From Candidatus Nitrosopumilus sp. (lineage in GTDB: Archaea; Thermoproteota; Nitrososphaeria; Nitrososphaerales; Nitrosopumilaceae): a stretch of DNA of 64,000 nucleotides. Location of the stretch: the NCBI GenBank assembly GCA_029263475.1, contig JAJCXK010000088.1, forward strand, positions 1 through 64,000, read 5' to 3'. The notes beneath the pieces are model-generated. The model ran no database searches. It saw nothing but the letters and a program-made list of their open reading frames with translations, and had not been told where the DNA came from. Below, in pieces: positions 51,234 to 60,663 of the stretch. Every line of letters starts with the position of its first letter. The first letter of the stretch is position 1. A program made the translations under genes and the position numbers.

Positions 51234-52502
51234 ATGAACATTGTAGAGAAGATTCTTGCCCGTGGGGCTGGAAAGTCTTCGGTTTCTCCAGATGATGTGG
51301 TTTTTGCTAAGGTAGACAAGGTAATGATGCACGATGTCTCGGGACCTGGAGTGATTAAGGTATTTGATAAACTAAAGAAGCAAGGAATTTCAGTTGATAA
51401 ACTATGGGATCCTACCAAAGTCTGGGTGGCTGAAGATCACTTCGTTCCTTCAGCAGAAAAAATGTCTGCTGAAAATATTGTAAAGCTGTCCAACTTTACA
51501 AAAAACTATGGAATCGAAAAGCACTTCAAGTATGGTATGGGTCAATACGGCATTTGCCATACCATCTCACATGAGGAGGCCATGGTGATGCCTGGCGACG
51601 TATACGTCGGAGGTGACTCTCACACGAACACCACTGGGGCATTGGGTGTATTTGCTTGCGGTTTAGGACATACTGACATTGCGTATGTCTTGCTAAATGG
51701 AGAAATTTGGTTTAAGGTTCCTGAGACTTTTTACTTTAAGCTAAACGGAAAACTGCCTGATCACGTGATGGCCAAGGATCTAATCCTGAAGATTGTCGGG
51801 GAAATTGGAACCGATGGTGGTGCATATCAGACAATGCAGTTTGGAGGTAGCGGCATTGATGAGATGTCTGTGGAAAGCAGGTTGACCCTTTGCAACATGA
51901 CAACAGAAGCTGGTGCAAAGAACGGAATAGTGGAGCCTGATCAAAAGGTAGTTGACTATTTGTTCCAGAGGGGTGCCACCAATATCAATTTGGTTAAGGG
52001 TGATGATGGTGCAGAATATTCAAAAGTTTTTGAATTTGAAGGATCCGAGATGGAACCCACCATTGCAAAACCTTTCTCTCCTGAAAACACATGCGTTGTC
52101 AGGGAAGCTCCGTCTGTAGAATTGGACAAATCTTACATCGGCTCTTGTACCGGTGCGAAGTACGAGGACTTGGAGGCTGCAGCAAGAATACTTAAGGGTA
52201 GGAAAGTAAAGATTAGAACCGAAGTTCTGCCTGCCGCAATTTCAATTTATCAGCGTGCCATGGAAAATGGCTTGCTTAAAATTTTCTTGGATGCAGGAGT
52301 TACAGTTGGACCTCCTACGTGCGGAGCATGTTGCGGAGCACACATGGGAGTACTTGCCAAAGATGAAATATGCATTAGCACGACAAACAGGAATTTTCCC
52401 GGAAGAATGGGACATGTTGAATCCCAGACGTATCTTTCGTCTCCTTTGGTGGCAGCGGCTTCTGCGGTAACCGGAAAAATCACTGATCCGAGGGATTTGT
52501 GA
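51234..52502 (+). CDS. leuC: Isopropylmalate/homoaconitate dehydratase large subunit, archaeal type
   Basis: A 422-residue aconitase-family large subunit (LeuC/HacA group). The three 4Fe-4S cysteines are in SYIGSCTGAKYEDL and PPTCGACCGAHMG, and VGGDSHTNTTGALG and CNMTTEAGAKNGIV are substrate-side signatures. It isomerises isopropylmalate or, in the lysine branch, homocitrate. ATG 51234 follows a TATA-like CTTTTAATC at about 51205. It overlaps the small subunit gene by one base. Substrate cannot be chosen from the large subunit alone. Confidence 0.92.
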   Translation: MNIVEKILARGAGKSSVSPDDVVFAKVDKVMMHDVSGPGVIKVFDKLKKQGISVDKLWDPTKVWVAEDHFVPSAEKMSAENIVKLSNFTKNYGIEKHFKYGMGQYGICHTISHEEAMVMPGDVYVGGDSHTNTTGALGVFACGLGHTDIAYVLLNGEIWFKVPETFYFKLNGKLPDHVMAKDLILKIVGEIGTDGGAYQTMQFGGSGIDEMSVESRLTLCNMTTEAGAKNGIVEPDQKVVDYLFQRGATNINLVKGDDGAEYSKVFEFEGSEMEPTIAKPFSPENTCVVREAPSVELDKSYIGSCTGAKYEDLEAAARILKGRKVKIRTEVLPAAISIYQRAMENGLLKIFLDAGVTVGPPTCGACCGAHMGVLAKDEICISTTNRNFPGRMGHVESQTYLSSPLVAAASAVTGKITDPRDL

Positions 52503-52993
52503 TGAAAGGCAACATCATAAAATATGATCGAGACAATATCGATACTGACGTAATAATTCCTGGCCAGTATCTAAAGGTGCACGATTATGCAGAGCTTGCA
52601 ACGCATGCGATGGAGGGGCTGGATCCTGACTTTCATTCAAAGGTGAAGGAAGGGGACTTTATCCTGTCTGGAAAGAATTTTGGATGCGGTTCCTCGCGTG
52701 AGCATGCCCCGATTGCATTGTCTCATTCCGGAATAAAGGCCGTTTTGGCATTGTCTTTTGCACGAATCTTTTATCGTAACGCCGTGGATGGTGCATTCCT
52801 GCTACCAATAGAGATTGAGCAGGATGCTTATGATGGAATTGCCGAAGGCGACGAGGTCACGATAGATATCTCTACAAATGAGGTTAAAAATATCACAAAG
52901 AACCAGACGTATCAGATGAAGCCATTTTCGGAAATTATCGGAAAGATAATTGCAGCTGGTGGATTGTTCAAGTACAAGCCAGATCAGGATTAA
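52502..52993 (+). CDS. leuD: Isopropylmalate/homoaconitate dehydratase small subunit, archaeal type
   Basis: A 163-residue small subunit. The specificity loop follows [11 protein letters not shown] and reads YLKVHD. The active-site Ser/Arg segment is [18 protein letters not shown]. In characterised archaeal pairs, YLVY-like loops go with isopropylmalate and YLRT-like loops with homocitrate; YLKV is intermediate. ATG 52502 is preferred over GTG 52499. The gene ends one base before leuC2. Confidence 0.9.
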   Translation: MKGNIIKYDRDNIDTDVIIPGQYLKVHDYAELATHAMEGLDPDFHSKVKEGDFILSGKNFGCGSSREHAPIALSHSGIKAVLALSFARIFYRNAVDGAFLLPIEIEQDAYDGIAEGDEVTIDISTNEVKNITKNQTYQMKPFSEIIGKIIAAGGLFKYKPDQD

Positions 52994-52994
52994 A

Positions 52995-54410
52995 ATGGGG
53001 AAAACTCTTTTTGAAAAGATTTGGGAATCTCATGTTGTTGTTGAAAAGCAAGATGACCCGTCTCTCATCTATATTGATCGACATCTAGTTCATGAGGTGA
53101 CTTCTCCGCAGGCCTTTGACGGGTTGCGAATGAACAACAGAAAGGTCAGGCGGCCTGATCTTACAATTGCCACGATGGATCACAACGTACCTACTACTGA
53201 TCACTCGCTTCCGATACTGGATCAAACATCCTCTGTACAAATACAGACGTTGGAAAAAAACTGCAAAGACTTTGGAATCAAACTATTTGACATTGCCAGC
53301 CCCAATCAGGGAATTGTGCACGTGATTGGTCCTGAGTTGGGAATTACGTTGCCTGGCACTACCATTGTTTGCGGGGATAGTCATACGTCAACGCATGGGG
53401 CGTTTGGCGCGTTGGCATTGGGAATTGGAACCAGCGACGTTGAGCATGTCTTGGCATCTCAGACAATGTGGCTTGAAAAGCCCGTGCCATTTGAAATACG
53501 CGTTGAGGGCAAGCGAAAAAATCCAAATGCGGTGACTGCAAAAGACATCGTACTGTCCATTATCAAAAGCATAGGAACCGGGGGCGGTACTGGAACCGTT
53601 ATCGAGTATCGTGGAGAGGGAATCACCGATCTTTCAATGGAGCAGAGGATGACCATTTGTAACATGTCCATTGAGGCCGGTGCCCGTGCAGGTCTGGTTG
53701 CCCCTGATGAGAAAACCTTTGAATATCTCAGGGACAGGATGTATACTCCAAAAAACTATGAGACTCTGGTTGATTCGTGGAGGGATGATCTTAAAACTGA
53801 CAGCGATGCAAAGTTTGAAAAACAGTTTACTTTGCATATTGATGACATCGCACCCCAGGTAAGCTGGGGAACCAATCCTGGGATGACTTGCGATGTCACA
53901 GAAACGATTCCGTCTCCTGATGAGTTTTCAAAAGGTGATTCCAATCAGAAGAAGGGGGCTGAAAAGGCGCTTGATTACATGGACTTGAAACCTGGAACCG
54001 CAATGGAAGACATCAAGGTTGATCGAGTGTTCATCGGTTCATGTACCAATGCCCGACTTGAGGATCTTGTAGCAGCATCCAAAGTCATCAAGGGACAGAA
54101 GATCTCATCACATGTCAGCGCGATGGTGGTCCCTGGATCTCAGATGGTAAAAAAGCAGGCTGAGGAAATGGGTTTGGATAAGATCTTCATTGATGCAAAC
54201 TTTGAGTGGAGGGAAGCCGGCTGCAGCATGTGCCTTGGAATGAATCCTGACATCCTGTCTCCTGGTGAACGATGTGCAAGCACTTCTAACAGGAACTTTG
54301 AAGGCAGACAGGGAACCGGCGGTAGAACGCATTTGGTGAGTCCTGTCATGGCTGCTGCTGCTGCTATCGAAGGTCATTTCGTTGATGTCCGAAAAATGGA
54401 TCTGAACTGA
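52995..54410 (+). CDS. leuC: 3-isopropylmalate dehydratase large subunit, bacterial type
   Basis: A 471-residue large subunit of the longer bacterial LeuC form. It has [15 protein letters not shown] at the start, [39 protein letters not shown], and the cluster ligands in [14 protein letters not shown] and [11 protein letters not shown]. It makes 2-isopropylmalate from 3-isopropylmalate via isopropylmaleate in leucine synthesis. It is consecutive with the archaeal-type pair and translated after it. Confidence 0.94.
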   Translation: MGKTLFEKIWESHVVVEKQDDPSLIYIDRHLVHEVTSPQAFDGLRMNNRKVRRPDLTIATMDHNVPTTDHSLPILDQTSSVQIQTLEKNCKDFGIKLFDIASPNQGIVHVIGPELGITLPGTTIVCGDSHTSTHGAFGALALGIGTSDVEHVLASQTMWLEKPVPFEIRVEGKRKNPNAVTAKDIVLSIIKSIGTGGGTGTVIEYRGEGITDLSMEQRMTICNMSIEAGARAGLVAPDEKTFEYLRDRMYTPKNYETLVDSWRDDLKTDSDAKFEKQFTLHIDDIAPQVSWGTNPGMTCDVTETIPSPDEFSKGDSNQKKGAEKALDYMDLKPGTAMEDIKVDRVFIGSCTNARLEDLVAASKVIKGQKISSHVSAMVVPGSQMVKKQAEEMGLDKIFIDANFEWREAGCSMCLGMNPDILSPGERCASTSNRNFEGRQGTGGRTHLVSPVMAAAAAIEGHFVDVRKMDLN

Positions 54411-54411
54411 T

Positions 54412-54996
54412 ATGGAATCCTTCAATAGCGTAACCAGTATTGTCACCCCGCTGGACAAGGTAAATGTGGATACTGATCAGCTGGTTCCAAAGCAGTTCTT
54501 GAAACTGGTTCAAAAATCAGGGTTTGGAAAATACCTATTTTTTAATTGGAGATATGATGAGAATGAGAACAAAAAGCCTGATTTCGTGCTAAACGATGTA
54601 AAATATGAAAATTCAAAAATCCTTGTTGCCGGAGATAATTTTGGCTGTGGTTCTAGCCGTGAGCATGCCGTATGGGCCTTACTTGACTATGGCTTTTCTG
54701 TAATCGTAGCTCCTTCCTTTGCAGATATCTTTCTTAGCAATTGCTTCAAGAACGGTGTCTTGCCAATTACTATGGATGAGAAAACCGTGGAAAAGTTACA
54801 GCAAGAAACTGGTGCGATTGAAGTGGACTTGGAAAACCAATTGATAAAGACGTCCTCTGAAAAAATTCCTTTCAAGATTGATTCTTACAAGAAAAAAATT
54901 CTTCTGGAGGGCTTAGATGACATTGATCAGACTTATCAATATGAAGAAAAGATTTCTGCATTTGAAAAAAAGTCTATAGTCCCATCTGTTTTATAA
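54412..54996 (+). CDS. leuD: 3-isopropylmalate dehydratase small subunit, bacterial type
   Basis: A 194-residue LeuD with SIVTPLDKVNVDTDQLVPKQ and FLKLVQKSGFGKYLFFNWRY, then [18 protein letters not shown] and FADIFLSNCFKNG, all bacterial LeuD marks. It pairs with the LeuC at 52995. The last 23 bases overlap the convergent nucleotidyltransferase gene, so one transcript may interfere with the other. Confidence 0.94.
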   Translation: MESFNSVTSIVTPLDKVNVDTDQLVPKQFLKLVQKSGFGKYLFFNWRYDENENKKPDFVLNDVKYENSKILVAGDNFGCGSSREHAVWALLDYGFSVIVAPSFADIFLSNCFKNGVLPITMDEKTVEKLQQETGAIEVDLENQLIKTSSEKIPFKIDSYKKKILLEGLDDIDQTYQYEEKISAFEKKSIVPSVL

Positions 54997-55693
54997 TTTT
55001 CTTTACTGTTTTCTCATTTCTTTCTAGAACCATTGGTGATTCTGCGTCTATCCATTCTTTTTCACCAATGTCGAAGGCACTAATTTTTCCTTCTTTTGAT
55101 AGTTGCTGTAAAATATCATATGACAGGTTGATTTCTTTTTGTTTCTGTTTTGACTTTATTCTTTTAATAATGTCTTTTCCAAGCATGTAGATTCCTAAAC
55201 ATTCGGACAGTTGAAGCTTCATCACTGGTTTTTCTTTGAATTCTTTGACTATCCCGTTTTCTACTGTTGCAAACCCTGTCTCTTCTTTTCTTTTAGTTCT
55301 GGTGGCGATACATGCTGAGCTATTTTTATCTCTGAAAAACTCTCTCATTTTTTTAATGTCTATGGCACACAAGTTGTCTACAAACCATAACACAAACTCC
55401 GATTCGTCTTTAAGATTGTCACTGATGTGCAGCAAGTCTCCTCCCGTACCACTTTGGGAATCCTGAACAAAGATGATGTTTTTTTGATTTCCGAAGTAGT
55501 TTTTTATCTGACCTCCCAAACCTTTAAAATCTGAAATGATGATTACTTCGTCTACTATGTCAAATGATTTTAGATATTTTACAACATAGTCGATCAACGG
55601 TCTGCCATTAATGGGGGTCATTGCTTTTGGAAAATATTCTGTATATGGCTTGCCTCTTGTCCCCTTGCCTCCTGCAAGAATTACCGCCTTCAA
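54974..55693 (-). CDS. Sugar-1-phosphate nucleotidyltransferase
   Basis: A 239-residue NTP-transferase. It begins MKAVILAGGKGTRGKPYTEY with FPKAMTPINGRPLIDYVVKY, the GGxGTR...PK signature of glucose- or mannose-1-phosphate activating enzymes. The middle holds VLWFVDNLCAIDIKKM, the metal-binding Asp region. No left-handed beta-helix domain follows, so it is a single-domain form. Possible roles are surface glycan or S-layer glycosylation. It directly follows S9 by three bases, so it is read with the ribosomal operon. Confidence 0.85.
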   Translation of the reverse strand: MKAVILAGGKGTRGKPYTEYFPKAMTPINGRPLIDYVVKYLKSFDIVDEVIIISDFKGLGGQIKNYFGNQKNIIFVQDSQSGTGGDLLHISDNLKDESEFVLWFVDNLCAIDIKKMREFFRDKNSSACIATRTKRKEETGFATVENGIVKEFKEKPVMKLQLSECLGIYMLGKDIIKRIKSKQKQKEINLSYDILQQLSKEGKISAFDIGEKEWIDAESPMVLERNEKTVKKIIKQMGL

Positions 55694-55696
55694 TGT

Positions 55697-56146
55697 CTAA
55701 CGGTATGATTTCTGTTTTCTTCTTCTTGCACCTGGTCCGCCAAATTTCTTTGGTTCTTTTCTTCTGGCATCTCCACTTACTAGGTATTTGTCAAAATCAG
55801 TAATTCTTTTTCTGAGATCGTCTCTGGTGGATTTGGGGAATGGATGATCTTTTGGCTCCTTTTTGGACTTTGTCCATCCTGTAAGTGCTCTTGAAATACC
55901 TGTCGCAATTGCACTTGCTTGTCCCATAAAACCTCCGCCTCTCACTCTTACAGAAATATCTATTTTATCTCTCAAATCTCCGGTAATTTCCAGTGGTGCT
56001 AAAATGACTTCGCGAGCTGTTTCCTGTGGTATCATTTCTACTGGAACATTGTTGATTCGAATTTTTCCTTTACCTTTTGTAATGTAAACATGAGCACTAG
56101 CTGTTTTTCTTGTTGCAAAATAAATCTCAGTTTTTGGAGTTGTCAT
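55697..56146 (-). CDS. rps9: Ribosomal protein S9 (uS9)
   Basis: A 149-residue uS9. It has EIYFATRKTASAHVYITKGK at the start, RVRGGGFMGQASAIATGISR in the middle and the basic end GGPGARRRKQKSYR that reaches the P-site tRNA. It overlaps L13 by four bases. The usual archaeal follow-on genes rpoN-rpoK are replaced by a nucleotidyltransferase. Confidence 0.95.
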   Translation of the reverse strand: MTTPKTEIYFATRKTASAHVYITKGKGKIRINNVPVEMIPQETAREVILAPLEITGDLRDKIDISVRVRGGGFMGQASAIATGISRALTGWTKSKKEPKDHPFPKSTRDDLRKRITDFDKYLVSGDARRKEPKKFGGPGARRRKQKSYR

Positions 56147-56640
56147 TCAGTCCACCCTATCACTCTACATAGTTCACCTAATTGTGTATAGTTTGATGCT
56201 GTTTTCCTTATTTTTGCTTTTTCAAACTGAATTTTTTCAATCGATTTAATTTCTTTAGGTGAGCCGATGTATGTTCTTAATCTGTGGAATGATGCTTTTC
56301 CTGATGGCTTTCTATCAAATGGGAGCATTTGACGAATCATTTTCGCCATTACTGTGTCTGGTCTTCTATAGTGTTTTGGCCCGTGTTTGTAATTGATAAT
56401 ACTGTTAATTTCTAAAAATTCTCTGTATTCTTGAATTTGATTACTTCTTGTACCGCTCATCATGATTTTTTCACAATTAACTACTGATACTCTATTTCCT
56501 TTTATCAACAATTTAGCTACGTTGGATGATAATCTTCCTGCTATGTGATCTGTGGCATCTACAACAATTGGTCTGTCAGTTCTAACAACGGTCTCTTGTT
56601 TCGTATTTCCAATGGATTTGTTAATTCTTCCATTAGCCAA
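56143..56640 (-). CDS. rpl13: Ribosomal protein L13 (uL13)
   Basis: A 165-residue uL13. It has RPIVVDATDHIAGRLSSNVA, the MSGTRSNQIQEYREFL region, and HGPKHYRRPDTVMAKMIRQML with PFDRKPSGKASFHRLRTYIG, typical of archaeal L13. It overlaps L18e by eight bases and S9 by four, so the cluster is translationally coupled. Confidence 0.94.
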   Translation of the reverse strand: MANGRINKSIGNTKQETVVRTDRPIVVDATDHIAGRLSSNVAKLLIKGNRVSVVNCEKIMMSGTRSNQIQEYREFLEINSIINYKHGPKHYRRPDTVMAKMIRQMLPFDRKPSGKASFHRLRTYIGSPKEIKSIEKIQFEKAKIRKTASNYTQLGELCRVIGWTE

Positions 56641-56980
56641 GTAGTACTACTCCTTTTCCAGTTGGATTTTGTTCAATTAGATCTAAATGATTTATCAATT
56701 TACCGCCATTTTTTACAATTTTATCCGCTGCAGAACTTGAAATTGAAAATGAGAATACTGTAATTTTGTGAGGAATGTTGCCTGTTCCGAGAATCTTTCC
56801 TGGGAATACTACTGTATCGTTTTCTTTTGTTAGCTGACCAATTCTATTCAAGTTTAGATCTCTCCTTGCAGAAGATGGTTTTGATGCATATTCTGCTAAC
56901 TTTGCCCAGATTGGAGCGTTATTTTTGACAGATGCTTTTTTTAGATCTTTGGCCATACGTATAACCACTTGATTAGTCAT
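56633..56980 (-). CDS. rpl18e: Ribosomal protein L18e
   Basis: A 115-residue L18e with KDLKKASVKNNAPIWAKLAE and RRDLNLNRIGQLTKENDTVV, then VPGKILGTGN-like FPGKILGTGNIPHKITVFSF. ATG 56980 (MTNQVVIRMAK) is chosen; the upstream 18 residues of the open frame overlap rpoD's end and are not family-like. It is second in rpoD-L18e-L13-S9. Confidence 0.92.
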   Translation of the reverse strand: MTNQVVIRMAKDLKKASVKNNAPIWAKLAEYASKPSSARRDLNLNRIGQLTKENDTVVFPGKILGTGNIPHKITVFSFSISSSAADKIVKNGGKLINHLDLIEQNPTGKGVVLLG

Positions 56981-57014
56981 GTGAATAATCTGCTTTGAAA
57001 CCCAAATATAATGT

Positions 57015-57680
57015 CTATGCTTCAACTTTGTCAATCATTTCTTTGAATTGACCAATTCTATTTGCTACTTCGTCTACTCCTGAAATAATGATCTGTTCTG
57101 GATCAAGTGCACCCGTTGATTCTACAGTCAGAATCTTTACATCGTCTTTATCGGTATCTGTGATAGTTGAAATATTTGCAGAATTCCATTTTGCATGATC
57201 TGTTCCTCGTCCAAGTTTGGCATAGCACTCGATCTTTATTCTTTGACCTGGTGCCAATTGGACTATTGGAATATGTTCTGAAGTTGGCTTGATGGAATCA
57301 TCTTCAGATGATAGTTCGCCTGAAAGAACTGTTCTTGTAACGTCTGAATCCCCTGAATCCAAAACTAGCATTACTTTACAATTTGAACACCCTGTTTCAC
57401 TCTGGCATTCACATTTTGATGGCTCATTAAACCTGGACAAGTCTGTTGTTAATGGAATTAGTCCTAATCTGTGTGCTAGACCTTCATCTTGAAGGACAGA
57501 TGAATTCTCAATAACGTCTACTGTATCAACGGCAAAAACTGTCACTCCATTCAGACATACTCGTCTAAGCGCATTTGCATATTGCAACGGTAGGCCTTTT
57601 AGCTTTACAGCTATTTTCTGATTATCTTTGCTAATTACATCTAAAGATGACAAATCTTGAACAAAATCTTCAAAGTCCAC
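57015..57680 (-). CDS. rpoD: RNA polymerase subunit D (Rpb3/AC40)
   Basis: A 221-residue subunit D, forming with subunit L the assembly platform of RNA polymerase. It has LPLQYANALRRVCLNGVTVF, the alpha-motif, and HRLGLIPLTTDLSRF. A Cys-x-Cys-x5-Cys-x2-Cys group (KCECQSETGCSNCK, about 88-100) matches the zinc loop of eukaryal Rpb3. The ferredoxin-like iron-sulfur domain of Sulfolobus D, an insertion nearer the C-terminus, is absent. It heads the L18e-L13-S9 operon. Confidence 0.94.
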   Translation of the reverse strand: MDFEDFVQDLSSLDVISKDNQKIAVKLKGLPLQYANALRRVCLNGVTVFAVDTVDVIENSSVLQDEGLAHRLGLIPLTTDLSRFNEPSKCECQSETGCSNCKVMLVLDSGDSDVTRTVLSGELSSEDDSIKPTSEHIPIVQLAPGQRIKIECYAKLGRGTDHAKWNSANISTITDTDKDDVKILTVESTGALDPEQIIISGVDEVANRIGQFKEMIDKVEA

Positions 57681-57740
57681 ATAAAAATCTAGCTGGTTTT
57701 GTGTATAGATAAATAGTAAATCTTCCTACGTATTTTAGAA

Positions 57741-58427
57741 ATGACTGATGTCACGTTAGTGAAATATTCCTTTGAGGGTGAGAAATTTGAAATTATGGTA
57801 AAGCCTGACCCTGCACTAGATTACAAGCTAGGAAAGAAAAAGGATGTCTCTGCAGTTTTAGTTTCAGACGATATTTACACTGATTCTGGAAAAGGTACGA
57901 GGCCCTCTGCTGAGAAACTGCAAAAGGCCTTCAATACTGAGGATCAAATTGCGATCGCCGAAATAATAATGAAAAAAGGCGATCTAAATCTTACAACTGA
58001 TCAAAGACGAAAAATGATCGAAGAAAAGAGAAAACAAATCGTTCACTTCATCGCAAAGACATATGTCGATCCTAAAACACATCTTCCGCATCCTCCTTTG
58101 AGAATTGAGCAGGCTATGAAGGATGGGAGAGTCTCAATTGATCCTCAAAAAAATGTTGATGAGCAGGTGAAAGAAATTGTTGAAAAGCTTCGTTCTATCA
58201 TTGCCCTTAAATCCGAAAATCTTCAGTTGGAAATTATTATTCCTGCACAATTTGCATCACAATCCTATGCTGTTCTCAAATCTGTAGGTTCTCTGAAAAA
58301 GGAAGAATGGCAAAACAATGGTTCATTAAAAGCAATACTTGAAATACCCGCTGCGGCAAGGCCCACTGTGATAGACAGATTAGGTTCTATAACTAAGGGT
58401 TCTGCAACAGTTGAGGTAGTTCAATAA
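57741..58427 (+). CDS. Ribosome maturation protein SBDS (Sdo1)
   Basis: A 228-residue SBDS. The N-terminal FYSH domain is EKFEIMVKPDPALDYKLGKK and AVLVSDDIYTDSGKGTRPSA. The central helical domain has MIEEKRKQIVHFIAKTYVDP, and the C-terminal ferredoxin-like domain ends RLGSITKGSATVEVVQ. It releases the anti-association factor aIF6 from the large subunit with EFL1-type help. It starts the conserved archaeal exosome superoperon; a TATA-like GTATAGATAAAT lies at about 57703-57714. Confidence 0.94.
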   Translation: MTDVTLVKYSFEGEKFEIMVKPDPALDYKLGKKKDVSAVLVSDDIYTDSGKGTRPSAEKLQKAFNTEDQIAIAEIIMKKGDLNLTTDQRRKMIEEKRKQIVHFIAKTYVDPKTHLPHPPLRIEQAMKDGRVSIDPQKNVDEQVKEIVEKLRSIIALKSENLQLEIIIPAQFASQSYAVLKSVGSLKKEEWQNNGSLKAILEIPAAARPTVIDRLGSITKGSATVEVVQ

Positions 58428-59107
58428 TGGATAATAAAAGGAAATATGTCATTCCTGGCGATGTAGTGACTACTGGACCTTTTAGACCTGAACAAAATGT
58501 AATTCTTGAGGGTGACCAAATAATTTCTACAACTATTGGCATTTCTGAAATTTATGATGATTCTGTTAAAGTAATAACGTTAACCGGGAAATATATTCCA
58601 AAAATTGATGATCTTGTAATTGGCAAAGTTAATTCTCATACGTCATTGTCATGGGAGTTGGACATTAATTCTTGTTATGTGGGATTCTTACCTGCGCAGG
58701 ATGTCTTTGGACGGGATTTTTCAGCCCATGCCGATGAACTTTCATCCAAACTAAAAACGGGAGATCTTGTGGCTGCTAGAATTGCCAATTTTGATAGAAC
58801 CAGAGATCCACTTGTGACTATTTCTGATAGGGATTTGGGTAAAATTGATTCTGGTGATTTGGTCAAAATCTCTCCAAGCAAAGTTCCACGCTTGATTGGA
58901 AAAAGAGGTAGCATGATTCAGATGATTGAGATGGCTACGAATGCTGCAGTGACTATAGGCCAAAATGGATGGGTAGTTGTTTCGTGTGATACGCCAGAGG
59001 GATTATTAAAGGCTAAAAAAGCCATAGAAATGGTCAATGAAAAAGCACATGTTGTTAATTTAACTGATCAAATAAAAGATATGTTAGACAAAAAGGATGA
59101 ATCATAA
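58427..59107 (+). CDS. rrp4: Exosome RNA-binding subunit Rrp4
   Basis: A 226-residue exosome cap protein: an N-terminal domain (PGDVVTTGPFRPEQNVILEG), an S1 domain (about 65-145), and a KH domain with the GxxG-type loop RLIGKRGSMIQMIEMAT. It recruits RNA to the Rrp41-Rrp42 ring. It overlaps SBDS by one base and Rrp41 by one base. Confidence 0.93.
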   Translation: MDNKRKYVIPGDVVTTGPFRPEQNVILEGDQIISTTIGISEIYDDSVKVITLTGKYIPKIDDLVIGKVNSHTSLSWELDINSCYVGFLPAQDVFGRDFSAHADELSSKLKTGDLVAARIANFDRTRDPLVTISDRDLGKIDSGDLVKISPSKVPRLIGKRGSMIQMIEMATNAAVTIGQNGWVVVSCDTPEGLLKAKKAIEMVNEKAHVVNLTDQIKDMLDKKDES

Positions 59108-59841
59108 TGGGCGGAAGAGACGCAACAATGGTCCTATTGGACGAGAATGGTATTCGTTGTGATGGCCGTAAGGTTGACGAACCTCGAAGAATTATGATAA
59201 AAGCTGGTGGATTAAAGAATGCCGATGGTTCTGCTTACATCGAATTTGGTGATAATAAAATTTTAGTTGGAGTTTTTGGTCCTAGAGATGTTCATCCTAA
59301 ACATATGTCAAACACCGATACTGGAATTTTAAGAGTTAGGTATCACATGGAACCATTTTCTGTGGGTGAGAGAAAAAATCCTGCGCCTTCAAGACGAGAA
59401 ATTGAAATTTCCAAAGTAATCAAAGAGGCGTTAGAGCCTGCCGTTATGTTGGAGAAATTTCCAAGAACTGCGGTTGATGTTTTCATTGAGGTGTTACAAG
59501 CAGATGGTGGAACTAGGTGTGCCGCCCTTTCAGCAGCTTCTGTTGCATTAGCTGATGCAGGAATTCCCATGAGGGATATGGTTGCAGCGTGCGCTTCAGG
59601 TAAAGTTGCAGATACTATTGTTCTTGATGTTAATAATGAGGAAGATCAAGCAGGCCAAGCAGACATGCCAATAGGCTATATGCCAAGTCTTGAAAAAATT
59701 ACCTTGTTGCAATTGGACGGTGTTTTAACTCCTGAAGAATACAAGAAATGTGTGGATGTTGGAGTTCAAGGATGCAAAATTGTTTATGATATTCAAAAGA
59801 AAGCACTTAAAGACAAATATTTTGGAAAGGGGGATGATTAG
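59107..59841 (+). CDS. rrp41: Exosome exonuclease Rrp41
   Basis: A 244-residue RNase PH-like subunit that carries the phosphorolytic active site. It has GIRCDGRKVDEPRRIMIKAG, GPRDVHPKHMSN, the RNA-binding Arg segment SRREIEISKVIKEAL, and the catalytic DVNNEEDQAGQADMPI acidic cluster. It degrades RNA 3' to 5' using phosphate. ATG 59107 overlaps Rrp4; ATG 59128 is a second possibility. Confidence 0.95.
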   Translation: MGGRDATMVLLDENGIRCDGRKVDEPRRIMIKAGGLKNADGSAYIEFGDNKILVGVFGPRDVHPKHMSNTDTGILRVRYHMEPFSVGERKNPAPSRREIEISKVIKEALEPAVMLEKFPRTAVDVFIEVLQADGGTRCAALSAASVALADAGIPMRDMVAACASGKVADTIVLDVNNEEDQAGQADMPIGYMPSLEKITLLQLDGVLTPEEYKKCVDVGVQGCKIVYDIQKKALKDKYFGKGDD

Positions 59842-59843
59842 AA

Positions 59844-60662
59844 TTGGCATCTATTTCTGTTATTGATGAATTAAAAAAGACTCAAATCCTTGAACTTTTG
59901 GAACAGGGAAAACGAATTGATGGTCGTGCTCTAGATGAATCACGTGAAATTTCTATTGAAACCAATGCAATTCCCAAAGCAAATGGATCAGCAAGAGTTT
60001 TTCTTGGTGAGACCGAAGTTATTTGTGGAGTAAAAATCCAACCTGATAGACCATTCCCCGATACTGGAGACAAGGGTCTTTTCATCTGTACTGCTGAACT
60101 ATTGCCACTTTCACATCCTACTGTTGAAACTGGACCACCACAACCTCACGTTATTGAATTGGCAAGAGTTGTGGACAGAGGAATTAGGGAAAGCCATATG
60201 GTTGATGTTTCTCAACTGGTCATAGAGAAAGACAAATCAGTAATTGGTGTATTTGCTGATAACGTAGTTGTTGATTATGATGGAAACCTGTTTGATGCAT
60301 GTTCTTATGCTGCTACAGCTGCATTACTCACATCAAAAACTCCAAAGTGGGATTGGATTGATGATAAACCAACACTTGTTGAGGGTGGTGAATCTTCATT
60401 ACCTGTCAGTACAATTCCTGTATCTGTAACAATGGGAAAAATTGGGAATCATATTGTGGTTGATCCTAATGGCGATGAGTGGGCCAGTATGGATGCCCGT
60501 ATTACAATTACCAGTGATTCTGATGGAAATATCTGTGCTTTACAAAAGGGAGGCAGTGATGGATTTACTCAGGATGAAATTAACCAATGTGGGGAGATTT
60601 CTGTTAAAGTAGGCGCGAAAATTAGAGAAAAATTACAAGAAGCTCGAAAAGGTAGTCAATAA
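59844..60662 (+). CDS. rrp42: Exosome subunit Rrp42
   Basis: A 272-residue RNase PH-fold subunit without its own active site, alternating with Rrp41 in the hexameric ring. It has GKRIDGRALDESREISIETN, KANGSARVFLGETEVICGVK, GDKGLFICTAELLPLSHP and VVDRGIRESHMVDVSQLVIE. TTG 59844 follows Rrp41 by two bases, as in other archaea. Confidence 0.94.
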   Translation: MASISVIDELKKTQILELLEQGKRIDGRALDESREISIETNAIPKANGSARVFLGETEVICGVKIQPDRPFPDTGDKGLFICTAELLPLSHPTVETGPPQPHVIELARVVDRGIRESHMVDVSQLVIEKDKSVIGVFADNVVVDYDGNLFDACSYAATAALLTSKTPKWDWIDDKPTLVEGGESSLPVSTIPVSVTMGKIGNHIVVDPNGDEWASMDARITITSDSDGNICALQKGGSDGFTQDEINQCGEISVKVGAKIREKLQEARKGSQ

Positions 60663-60663
60663 A

